Assembly: GCF_002849605.1 (NCBI RefSeq)
Contig: NZ_NPIB01000005.1
Coordinates: 1 to 64,000 of the forward strand
Source of the DNA: Photobacterium carnosum
GTDB lineage: Bacteria; Pseudomonadota; Gammaproteobacteria; Enterobacterales; Vibrionaceae
Direction of reading: 5' to 3'
Length of the DNA: 64,000 nt
Part shown: positions 43,082-51,134 of the stretch, one piece after another
Position numbering within the stretch: position 1 is the first letter of the stretch
Layout of the letters: each line of letters begins with the position of its first letter
Program-made: the position numbers and the translations under genes
The notes under the pieces: generated by a model
Database searches by the model: none
What the model was told of the DNA's origin: nothing
Seen by the model: the letters and a program-made list of their open reading frames with translations, nothing else

Positions 43082-44539
43082 TTATTTTAAGCGATTTATT
43101 TCTTGCGTAATCTTACGATAAGATTTTAACCATGGTTTTAGCTGTTGTAACGATGGTGCTAATTGACGCTTCGCCGTACGGGCTTGAGTAACTGTTGCGT
43201 AATTACCAGTAACCACAATAAACCATGACTGCTGATTACGTTCTGTTTGGAAAAACATCGCATCCGTTACATTATGGGTCGTCATAAATTCTACAGCCGC
43301 AGCAAGACTCTGAGTTGCAGCCAATTGTAATGCATAATGCGTCGGCTTCACTGCGATTAATAGTTTTTTATCAGCCGCTAATTTAAGCGACCAATCTAAC
43401 TTAGAGACGGGTGCGGATATAACATTAACAACCGCAGAAGATGGCGTTTTAATAATTTTAGCCGCAACGATAGATGGGGTTTTAACTACTTCTGTTGCTT
43501 CTGTTGCTTCTGTTGCTTCTGTTGCTTCTGTTGCTTCTGTTGCGGCAGGATATCCTTTCAGCGCATGGTCATCAATAATGGCATCAATTTGCTGGTCCGA
43601 GATAACAACTCGCTCTTGACCCACAGCATCATCTTGACGCCCTACAGTTAACTCCTGAGGATTAACTTGTGGTGGTAATGGCTCTTTATCAATCGTTACC
43701 ACTGCGGCTACAGGGAGCTGAAGTATAGTTATAGTTGAAGATGCAGACTCACCACTAGAGCGTGTTGTCATAAAGAAATAACCACTAACAATTAAAACAC
43801 TGATCACGCCACCAATCACAATGGGTAATAATGGTTTGTTGCTAATATTTGAATCCATGGTTATCCCTTCTTCTTGCGGAAGATTGTGCAATACGCCAGG
43901 GCGAGGAAGCGCCATCAATAAACGTTGCTTTAGCGTTCGACGACAAGACATATCGAGTCCATCGGTAGCGATTAACATATCACTAAATAAAACCACTTCT
44001 TGCTGACTAAAATCATCAATATCAAGTTCAACAGGGGTAATACCTGAACCGTGAGCAACATGGGCTAAAGTTTGATTTAATTCACCACTATTTGCAAATA
44101 ACACAATATTAAGTTGTAACTCAGCATGTTGATTTGCATATTGTGCCAACGCCCATAATTCAGCAATTAGAATTGGACTCAAAAGATGGGCGTCATCAAT
44201 CACCACCATTAATTTATAATGTTGGTTCGCCAATAAATGCTCAACGCTTTGACATAAGGAATCATGTTCGTTAAACATAGCGTGACTAACAAATTGCTGC
44301 AGCAGTAACGTACGATGTTGAACGTCCGTTTGTCCACGCTGACACATCAATAATATTTGATGGCAATCGGAGGCATAATCTTCAAGAAAAGCGTGTGCGA
44401 GCCAAGTTTTACCTGAGCCTTGAGCACCAGAGAGGTGAATAAGATGGGAACTAAACCGAGTAATAAATTGTACTCGAGTCAGCAACTGGATCTGGCTTTC
44501 CAGATCCAGACTTTTTCGTTTTGTCATGCTAGTCATCAT
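43082..44539 (-). CDS. damX: Cell division protein DamX (AAA ATPase, TM, SPOR)
   Basis: DamX is a septal-ring protein. The 485-residue product has an N-terminal ATPase-like region with Walker A GAQGSGKTWLAH (about residues 39-50) and the Walker B-like LMVVIDDAHLL. One membrane segment, IVIGGVISVLIVSGYFF, follows (about 241-257). A periplasmic linker contains six near-identical T/A/E triplets, and the C-terminal SPOR-type domain ends the protein (about 405-480). E. coli DamX lacks the full ATPase domain, so this is the vibrio-type longer arrangement. MMTSM at the start offers two in-frame ATGs. It lies between aroB and dam. Confidence 0.9.
   Translation of the reverse strand: MMTSMTKRKSLDLESQIQLLTRVQFITRFSSHLIHLSGAQGSGKTWLAHAFLEDYASDCHQILLMCQRGQTDVQHRTLLLQQFVSHAMFNEHDSLCQSVEHLLANQHYKLMVVIDDAHLLSPILIAELWALAQYANQHAELQLNIVLFANSGELNQTLAHVAHGSGITPVELDIDDFSQQEVVLFSDMLIATDGLDMSCRRTLKQRLLMALPRPGVLHNLPQEEGITMDSNISNKPLLPIVIGGVISVLIVSGYFFMTTRSSGESASSTITILQLPVAAVVTIDKEPLPPQVNPQELTVGRQDDAVGQERVVISDQQIDAIIDDHALKGYPAATEATEATEATEATEATEVVKTPSIVAAKIIKTPSSAVVNVISAPVSKLDWSLKLAADKKLLIAVKPTHYALQLAATQSLAAAVEFMTTHNVTDAMFFQTERNQQSWFIVVTGNYATVTQARTAKRQLAPSLQQLKPWLKSYRKITQEINRLK
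43491..43544. repeat. 9-bp tandem repeat in damX (6 copies)
   Basis: TCTGTTGCT is repeated six times in a row, the last copy ending GCG. It encodes A-T-E triplets in the periplasmic linker of DamX. Because the unit is a multiple of three, copy-number changes would lengthen or shorten the linker without a frameshift. Confidence 0.95.
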
Positions 44540-44550
44540 TTAGCGACAGT

Positions 44551-45630
44551 TTAGTGACCAATAACGTCCTGAAGCACATCAAAAGGAACATCAGCCACAA
44601 CTTCAGCACTACCAATCGACGTCGGTAATACTAAGCGTAGCTGACCTGACAATACTTTTTTATCTCGCATCATATGCTTAATAAAATCGTCAAAAAACAT
44701 CGTTTCAGGGGCAACAACGGGCAAATTTGCTCGTTGATGTAATGCAATAATACGCGTTACATCAGCATTACTGATTAATCCCTGCTTTGCGGCAGTTTGT
44801 GCTGCGAGAATTGTACCTGCTGACACCGCTTCGCCATGCAGCCAATTACCGTAACCCATTTCTGCTTCAATAGCATGGCCAAAAGTATGACCAAGATTAA
44901 GTAACACCCTTACTCCTGATTCTTTTTCATCGGCAGCAACAACATCGGCTTTAATTTGACAGCAACGGCTAATGGCGTAACACAACGCCTCGTTATCCAA
45001 TGCCTGTAACCGCTCAATGTTATTTTCTAACCAAACAAAAAAATCATGATCGGCAATAATGCCGTATTTGATGACTTCCGCCAATCCTGCTGCTAACTCT
45101 CGTTGCGGCAAGGTCTGTAAACAATGATTATCAATAATCACTGCTTTAGGTTGGTAGAAAGCACCAATCATGTTTTTACCCAGACGGTGATTAACCGCAG
45201 TTTTTCCACCCACAGATGAATCAACTTGTGCTAACAACGTGGTTGGCACCTGAATAAAATCAACCCCTCGTTGGTAACTCGCAGCAGCAAAGCCAACGAT
45301 GTCACCAACAACGCCGCCGCCTAAAGCAACTAAAATCACATCACGGCCATAATTACCTTCCAATAAAAATGTCATGATGTAATTAAACGTATCAAGGGTT
45401 TTGTATTGTTCACCATCAGGTAGAGAAAGTAGTGCCACTTGGCACGATAATGAACTGATGGTTGCCATTACCTGATCCGCATATAACGGGGCAACAGTAT
45501 CATTACTGACCACAACTACTCGTTTGCCTGCAGATATCACAGATGCAAACAACGCCGAGTTGTCGAACAACTCGGCGCCAATTGAAATAGGGTAGCTTCT
45601 GTCATCTAAATTGACATTGATCCGTTCCAT
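44551..45630 (-). CDS. aroB: 3-dehydroquinate synthase
   Basis: AroB converts DAHP to 3-dehydroquinate, the second shikimate step, using NAD and a metal. The 359-residue product has [40 protein letters not shown] and the metal-site sequence [18 protein letters not shown]. It lies 23 bases after aroK and 12 before damX, clearly one operon. Confidence 0.97.
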   Translation of the reverse strand: MERINVNLDDRSYPISIGAELFDNSALFASVISAGKRVVVVSNDTVAPLYADQVMATISSLSCQVALLSLPDGEQYKTLDTFNYIMTFLLEGNYGRDVILVALGGGVVGDIVGFAAASYQRGVDFIQVPTTLLAQVDSSVGGKTAVNHRLGKNMIGAFYQPKAVIIDNHCLQTLPQRELAAGLAEVIKYGIIADHDFFVWLENNIERLQALDNEALCYAISRCCQIKADVVAADEKESGVRVLLNLGHTFGHAIEAEMGYGNWLHGEAVSAGTILAAQTAAKQGLISNADVTRIIALHQRANLPVVAPETMFFDDFIKHMMRDKKVLSGQLRLVLPTSIGSAEVVADVPFDVLQDVIGH

Positions 45631-45653
45631 GGTCAGCTTCTCTTTTTAATTAA

Positions 45654-46172
45654 TTAACGCTCTTCCAACATCTTGATGATTTGGTTAGCAACTACTTTCG
45701 CACTTTGATCATCAGTACGAACTACGTAGTCAGCAACCTCTTCATACAATGGATTACGCTCAGCTGCTAGTTCTTCAAGTACTTCACGAGGTGTGTCAGT
45801 TTGAAGTAACGGGCGTTTTTTATCACGTTGAGTACGAGCTAATTGCTTTTCAATAGTCGTCTCTAGATAAACAACAATACCACGAGCAGAAAGGCGATTA
45901 CGGTTCTCTTTATTAATAACAGAGCCGCCACCTGTTGCAAGAACAATACCTTGCTCTTGTGTTAGGTCATCAATTACAGCTTCTTCGCGAACACGGAAAC
46001 CGTCTTCACCTTCCACATCAAACACCCAACTAATATCAGCGCCAGTACGTTCTTCGATCACAGTATCTGAATCAAAGAATTCCATATGCAGCTGTTGTGC
46101 AAGGTGTCTACCAATAGTGCTTTTGCCGGCTCCCATAGGGCCAACCAAGAAAATATTTCGTTTTTCAGCCAT
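45654..46172 (-). CDS. aroK: Shikimate kinase I
   Basis: AroK phosphorylates shikimate with ATP. The 172-residue product begins [20 protein letters not shown], containing the Walker A loop GPMGAGKST. It has [13 protein letters not shown] (shikimate contact) and LATGGGSVI. The ATG at 46172 is preferred over a TTG three codons upstream. It heads the aroK-aroB-damX-dam group. Confidence 0.97.
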   Translation of the reverse strand: MAEKRNIFLVGPMGAGKSTIGRHLAQQLHMEFFDSDTVIEERTGADISWVFDVEGEDGFRVREEAVIDDLTQEQGIVLATGGGSVINKENRNRLSARGIVVYLETTIEKQLARTQRDKKRPLLQTDTPREVLEELAAERNPLYEEVADYVVRTDDQSAKVVANQIIKMLEER

Positions 46173-46279
46173 TTTTAGCAATTTACGCGCGGTTAATAAA
46201 ACGACACCACCCGCAGGCTCTATTTAAAATAAGCCCGAGGCGCCAAGTTCCTCACATATAATTCGTGATAAGACATAAA

Positions 46280-46309
46280 ATTATCTCAGGACTGACTACT
46301 ATTTTGCAA
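46280..46309 (-). promoter_or_regulatory. Candidate aroK promoter
   Basis: On the minus strand TTGCAA (46304-46309) and GATAAT (46280-46285) are separated by 18 bases, about 110 bases before aroK. The spacing is slightly long, so activity is plausible but not certain. The surrounding gap 46173-46559 also holds a short hydrophobic frame described separately. Confidence 0.4.
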
Positions 46310-46400
46310 TAGCTAGTCGACATCAATCGATATTTTATTAAGCCTGTCTTACCCACAGAGGTTGCCATAATGGCTTACCCGAGGTCAGAGGTCAATCGTA

Positions 46401-46535
46401 TTAAGCTCGTAAATATCCTAATAATTGCCGAATAACATTCTCAACGCCCACCCAAAGGGTTAAGGTAACCACCAGAAATAAAACAATTTTTACCCATACT
46501 AACCCTACTGAAGCATTGTTTTGAAGTGCTATCAG
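46401..46535 (-). other. Short hydrophobic open frame after pilQ, start unclear
   Basis: A minus-strand frame of 44 codons reads LIALQNNASVGLVWVKIVLF, then LVVTLTLWVGVENVIRQLLG and YLRA before TAA. One strong membrane helix is followed by an amphipathic basic end, a convincing small membrane protein pattern. However, the only start-like codon after the upstream TGA is CTG, with a weak GAAG seven bases before. It could be a CTG-started small protein, a relic of a longer gene, or chance. It lies 24 bases after pilQ. Confidence 0.3.
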
Positions 46536-46559
46536 TAAGGTACTTCACTAAGTGAAAAA

Positions 46560-48281
46560 TTATTGCGTCACAATCTTTGGAGTGACAAAAATTAATAATT
46601 CACGTTTTCCAAGTTCTTCCATTTTATGCCTAAATAATACACCAAGCACTGGAATGTCACCCAAAATAGGTACTTTACGAACCGTATTATTTACTTGGTT
46701 TTGATAAATACCACCCAATACTACCGTTTCGCCATTATTGACTAACACTTGCGTACCGATACGCTGAGTTTTAATTGCCACTGCTGTACCGACTCCTGTA
46801 GGCACTTCCTCACCCTTACTGTCTTGAGTGACTTCTAGATCAAGTACCAGCTTATTATCAGGTGTAATTTGAGGCGTTACCATCAAGCTTAATACTGCCT
46901 TTTTAAAATCAACCGACACCGCACCACTTGATGATGCTTCGAGGTACGGTATTTCAGTACCTTGTTCAATATAAGCTGTTTTTTTATTGGTGGTCATTAA
47001 ACGTGGACTTGAAATAATTTCCGCTTTACGTTCTGACTGTAACGCTGATAATTCTAAATCGAGTAGCACATTGCCTAACTTTGCTACTTGAAAAGCAATA
47101 CTCGAGGCTCCCGCTTGAGTGGCACCTAAGTTAACATTAAGAAAGTCATCAACGGTGGTGTCATCTAATAATCCTGAGCTACCAAGATTACCTTCAATCG
47201 AGCCACCGATCGTTGTGTCACCATCAATACTTGAGACCCCCCAACGTACCCCTAATTCATCGATATTACCTTCATCAATAGTAACAATTCTAGCCTCTAT
47301 TTGTACTTGCTTAATAGGAATATCTAGCGCTAATACAATCTCTTTGATACTGGCGATAATTTCTGGTGTATCTTTAATTATCAATGCATTAGTTCGATCA
47401 TCAACATGCAGAGAACCCCGTTCAGACAGCATTCCAACACCATCACTTGAACCACTCAACAATGCTGAAATATCTGTTGCTTTAGCATAATTAATTTGAA
47501 TAAGTTCAGAACGCAAACTCGCTAATTCTTGCTGTTTGCGTGCAGTTTCCATTACTTGATGTTCATTCGCTGCTAGCTCAGCCTTAGGGGCTACTAATAA
47601 CACCGAACCACGAACACGCTTATCTAACCCTTTTGCTTGTAAAATAATATCCAGCACTTGTGGCCATGGCACATTATCTAAACGAAGAGTGACGTTACCA
47701 CTGACAGTATCAGCAACAACCAAGTTAAAATCGTTATAATCTGCGATTAACTGTAAGACATTACGCACGGGAATATCTTGAAAGTTAATTGAAATAGGTT
47801 TGCCTTTGTAAGACACATTACCTTTGCTCGTCGTCGCGGCTGCTTTCGGTTGTGCACGTTTAATTAACGTAACTTCAAGATTGTTTCCTCGAATACGGTA
47901 ATCATAGTCATAGTTACCTGTCATATTAAACACAAACCGCGCGCCACGAGGCACGTTGCTGGTATCAATACTATTGACGACAGTGGCGAAATCAATCACA
48001 TCTAAAGTATGTATTTGTTCATTAGTTAATTGAGTATCAAAGATATCCAACTGTAATTGTTTACCTTGGCGACGAATATCAACCAATGATTGCGGTTGTT
48101 TCAACTTTACCGTTAACACACCTCGGTTTTTGCCATCACGATGAAATTTAATATCTTGTACTTGATTAGTGATACCACTTGCTGGCGCAGCTGTTGCGCT
48201 AGTTACAGTAAATACCCCCCAGCACATTAACCATACACTGACGAAAATCTGGCGGCTAAGCCACCATGTATTCCCTTTCAT
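46560..48281 (-). CDS. pilQ: Type IV pilus secretin PilQ
   Basis: PilQ forms the outer-membrane ring through which type IV pili pass; in vibrios it is needed for DNA uptake. The 573-residue product has a signal peptide, an AMIN domain (about residues 45-140), and secretin N-domains with ISINFQDIPVRNVLQLIADY (about 168). The C-terminal secretin core has VDDRTNALIIKDTPEII and VVLGGIYQNQVNNTVRKVPI, then LGDIPVLGVLFRHKMEELGK. It is the last gene of pilMNOPQ. Confidence 0.95.
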   Translation of the reverse strand: MKGNTWWLSRQIFVSVWLMCWGVFTVTSATAAPASGITNQVQDIKFHRDGKNRGVLTVKLKQPQSLVDIRRQGKQLQLDIFDTQLTNEQIHTLDVIDFATVVNSIDTSNVPRGARFVFNMTGNYDYDYRIRGNNLEVTLIKRAQPKAAATTSKGNVSYKGKPISINFQDIPVRNVLQLIADYNDFNLVVADTVSGNVTLRLDNVPWPQVLDIILQAKGLDKRVRGSVLLVAPKAELAANEHQVMETARKQQELASLRSELIQINYAKATDISALLSGSSDGVGMLSERGSLHVDDRTNALIIKDTPEIIASIKEIVLALDIPIKQVQIEARIVTIDEGNIDELGVRWGVSSIDGDTTIGGSIEGNLGSSGLLDDTTVDDFLNVNLGATQAGASSIAFQVAKLGNVLLDLELSALQSERKAEIISSPRLMTTNKKTAYIEQGTEIPYLEASSSGAVSVDFKKAVLSLMVTPQITPDNKLVLDLEVTQDSKGEEVPTGVGTAVAIKTQRIGTQVLVNNGETVVLGGIYQNQVNNTVRKVPILGDIPVLGVLFRHKMEELGKRELLIFVTPKIVTQ

Positions 48282-48294
48282 AACTCATCCTTGA

Positions 48295-48810
48295 TTAATG
48301 CTGAACTAAAGCCAGCTTTGCAGACCGTGTTAGCCAACAACCTTTGCCATCGGGTAATGTTTCTTCTATTTCAATGAGCTTATCGCTCACCTTTATGACT
48401 TTGCCACGATTAAGCCCAACAAATTGCCCGGGCTTAATTTTAATTAACTCACCTTTTGGGGTGTAAACTAATCCCCACAATTGACGCTGATGCCCAATCG
48501 CCCCTTTCATTGAAAGCTGCTCTAATGGAAATGTTTCTAATTGGGTTGGTTTGTGATCAGTTAATGGTTGCCAACAACTACTATCCGCTTGTTTAGCTAA
48601 TAACATCTCGGGTCTAGGTCTTAAAAAAGGTACCCGTTTACTGGTCATCACAAACGATTCAGCAACAAAAATATAAGGATCTGCTAATGGCTTTACTTTT
48701 GCTTTCGCATTGGTGTACGTTTTTGCAATAAACTGCTCTACCGAATCAGTATTAGCCTGACACCCCATTAATCCGAGCCCTAACGGTAACAGCCATAATA
48801 GTGTTCTCAT
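48295..48810 (-). CDS. pilP: Type IV pilus lipoprotein PilP
   Basis: PilP is an inner-membrane lipoprotein that links PilNO to PilQ. The 171-residue product starts with a lipoprotein signal, RTLLWLLPLGLGLMGC, with Cys17 as lipid site. The C-terminal HR-like domain has MKGAIGHQRQLWGLVYTPKG and GQFVGLNRGKVIKV. It lies 10 bases after pilO and 13 before pilQ. Confidence 0.93.
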   Translation of the reverse strand: MRTLLWLLPLGLGLMGCQANTDSVEQFIAKTYTNAKAKVKPLADPYIFVAESFVMTSKRVPFLRPRPEMLLAKQADSSCWQPLTDHKPTQLETFPLEQLSMKGAIGHQRQLWGLVYTPKGELIKIKPGQFVGLNRGKVIKVSDKLIEIEETLPDGKGCWLTRSAKLALVQH

Positions 48811-48820
48811 AAGATCCTCA

Positions 48821-49405
48821 TTATTGCGGTGCTTTAAAACGATAAGTAGTTGCAGATACTGTTAGCGACAACAACTCATCAAAACCTTGATTGTCCACTC
48901 GAGCTAACTCAACATTGCGTAAATTAACAATCCGTGGAAGTTGTGCTATCGCTTCAGCAAATTGACCAATTTGTTGGTAAGATCCTGTGAGTTGCATATT
49001 AAGTGGTAGCTCATAATAAAGATCATGCTCTATACGTAAAGCCCACTTAATCGACTGAAAAATCAATCCATTTTTAACCCCAATGTCGTTAATGCTTGCC
49101 AATAAACTTGCTAACTCTTGCTCTTCAGGTAACTGCTCAATCACTTCTTGATAACGACGATTAAGCTCTGCAACTTGTTCTTTAACTCGAGGCAAGGCCG
49201 CCACTTGAGCAGCACGACTCACTAACTGACCTCGTAACGTTATTTCCTGTTGTTTTTGTTGCTCTAAGGCCTCAGTCAATGGTGTTAACCAATACCAATA
49301 ACCAAATACTGATAACAATAATGTCAGCACCAAAGCAATCAAACACTGTGGTAACAATGGCCACTCAGTAACTTCATCTAATTCTAATTCACGCCAATCA
49401 ATCAT
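48821..49405 (-). CDS. pilO: Type IV pilus assembly protein PilO
   Basis: PilO is an inner-membrane protein that pairs with PilN. The 194-residue product has a short cytoplasmic start, one membrane helix (LIALVLTLLLSVFGYWYWL, about residues 23-41), a coiled coil (LEQQKQQEITLRGQLVSRAA), and a ferredoxin-like periplasmic domain (QLTGSYQQIGQFAEAIAQLP). Its start overlaps pilN by eight bases. Confidence 0.93.
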   Translation of the reverse strand: MIDWRELELDEVTEWPLLPQCLIALVLTLLLSVFGYWYWLTPLTEALEQQKQQEITLRGQLVSRAAQVAALPRVKEQVAELNRRYQEVIEQLPEEQELASLLASINDIGVKNGLIFQSIKWALRIEHDLYYELPLNMQLTGSYQQIGQFAEAIAQLPRIVNLRNVELARVDNQGFDELLSLTVSATTYRFKAPQ

Positions 49406-50009
49406 CGGTTTTCTCCACTATTGCAGTAGTAAAGGTTGCCTTCATTGGCTGCTTAGTAATAACTGGCACAGTTAAATCAAAAGATGCATTAAATTGTGAT
49501 TTTTGCTGTTTATCTGCACCTTTGGTGGTGACTAAAGAATGCATTTCAATATTTTTAAACCACAGTGATTGCTCGGCCTTACCTAGCAAAGCCGCTAAAT
49601 GACCGTTAGTATCGCCAAAACCATCAACATTAACCCGTTGAATCGCTAAATTGACGCCGTCAAGATAGACCCCAGCTGGCACAACTTCAGGTAATTGATT
49701 AAGCAGTTGGGTAACTCGATTACGTGATAATTGAATATCTGCAATAACTTTCAAGCGCAATTCAATTGCATGTCGCTGTTTATCTAATTTAGGCAAAAAG
49801 GCCAACCGTTGCTCTAAATTGGTTAGCTCTTGTTGTAGTTGGTTATTTCGACTCTGCTGTTGCGATTGCTGATTTTCAATGTATTCACCAATCGCACCGT
49901 TACCCATCATTGCCACAACAACACTTGCCATCAGTAAGCCAACAAAGCGCTGTTTATGTTGTTTACGCCGCAACTCTCGCCACGGTAATAAATTGAGTTT
50001 ATCGATCAT
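49398..50009 (-). CDS. pilN: Type IV pilus assembly protein PilN
   Basis: The 203-residue product begins IDKLNLLPWRELRRKQHKQR, carrying the conserved INLLPWR motif that binds the PilM groove. A membrane helix (about residues 22-42) and a coiled coil with a Q-rich stretch follow. The periplasmic domain ends near residue 190. It overlaps pilM by four bases and pilO by eight. Confidence 0.95.
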   Translation of the reverse strand: MIDKLNLLPWRELRRKQHKQRFVGLLMASVVVAMMGNGAIGEYIENQQSQQQSRNNQLQQELTNLEQRLAFLPKLDKQRHAIELRLKVIADIQLSRNRVTQLLNQLPEVVPAGVYLDGVNLAIQRVNVDGFGDTNGHLAALLGKAEQSLWFKNIEMHSLVTTKGADKQQKSQFNASFDLTVPVITKQPMKATFTTAIVEKTDD

Positions 50010-50986
50010 GCAAGCCCCCGCAATGCTAAGCCTGTAGCGACGGCATACTGACTTGACATCATATGCGGTAATTCAACTTTCTTTGCGCAGCTAAAATGCT
50101 GAAACGGACTCACCCACACCACATCAAGACCAATTAATCGTTGCAACAATGATTCAGAGACCAAGCTTTGCCCGCCACCACATAACCACAACCCTTTAAT
50201 ACCACTACGAGGGTGAGTCGAGTTATACAATTGAATTTGGCGCTTTAACTGTTCAGCCAATTGTTTAGTAAATTGTTCAGCATGATTACTACCAAGAGCA
50301 ATTGACTCATCTTGAGCTTCAAACAACCCCGTACCAAATCGAATTTCACGATGGTAAGCCGCACTACCTTGGGGTTTCATACAAAATTCAGTGTGTCGTT
50401 TACCGACATCAACCACACCCCATTGATTATAATGACTGCCCATATCAGCAAGATATTCCGCCAACCATAATAAAGCGTGAGTTTGTAGCTCCATTATTTT
50501 TGGTTTAAAGCCTAATTTCAGCAATGAATTAATACGGTTATCAATCGTTTCTCGACGTGAAGCAAATACTTGGAACGGTGTTGTGGACGCTGAATCACTA
50601 AAACGATCACTAATTAAAGGAAAATAATCGAACCATAGCTCTTCAACCGGAAACGGCGAAGCCGCGCCCAATGCTTGCACAATAGCGAACTCCGCCTCTT
50701 CTTCACTAAGGCTTGTACCTAATTGAACAACTTTGCTGATCACAGCACTGTCAGGTAAGGCTAAGGTAACGGCTTTAGCTTGCCATGGTAATTGCTTTTT
50801 AATTTGACGCATTGCTGACAACAGCTCAGCACTATTCACGCTATGCTGATCGTTTATAACGGATTTAGTCAGCTCAACTTCAACAAACGCAGTTAACTCA
50901 AACTGCTCTTTTTTTTGTTGCAGTACCACAGCTTTTATACTGTGATTACCAATATCTACCCCAACACTTAATGGGTTCCGAAACAT
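50006..50986 (-). CDS. pilM: Type IV pilus assembly protein PilM
   Basis: PilM is an actin-like cytoplasmic ATPase-fold protein that binds the N-terminus of PilN. The 326-residue product has the phosphate-1-like motif VGVDIGNHSIKAVVLQ (residues 8-23), ALPDSAVISKVV, VVDVGKRHTEFCM and the C-terminal LWLCGGGQSLVSE. It heads the pilMNOPQ operon and is divergent from mrcA across 148 bases. Confidence 0.95.
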   Translation of the reverse strand: MFRNPLSVGVDIGNHSIKAVVLQQKKEQFELTAFVEVELTKSVINDQHSVNSAELLSAMRQIKKQLPWQAKAVTLALPDSAVISKVVQLGTSLSEEEAEFAIVQALGAASPFPVEELWFDYFPLISDRFSDSASTTPFQVFASRRETIDNRINSLLKLGFKPKIMELQTHALLWLAEYLADMGSHYNQWGVVDVGKRHTEFCMKPQGSAAYHREIRFGTGLFEAQDESIALGSNHAEQFTKQLAEQLKRQIQLYNSTHPRSGIKGLWLCGGGQSLVSESLLQRLIGLDVVWVSPFQHFSCAKKVELPHMMSSQYAVATGLALRGLA

Positions 50987-51134
50987 CCGTGTTATGCTCC
51001 CATGTGGCGAAAAAACAAACTATTTCGAATAAACATCATCAACGGCATTAATTAATTTTTTGTTATCTTTATACTTGAAGGTAAAAGATAATAGATAATG
51101 ACCGCCAGAACGATGGCGTAACGGGAAATCTCAA

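Noticed and set aside
50987..51134. Competence-type CRP-S site upstream of pilM
   Set aside because: I looked for TGCGA-N6-TCGCA because pilMNOPQ is part of the competence regulon in some vibrios, but found no convincing match.
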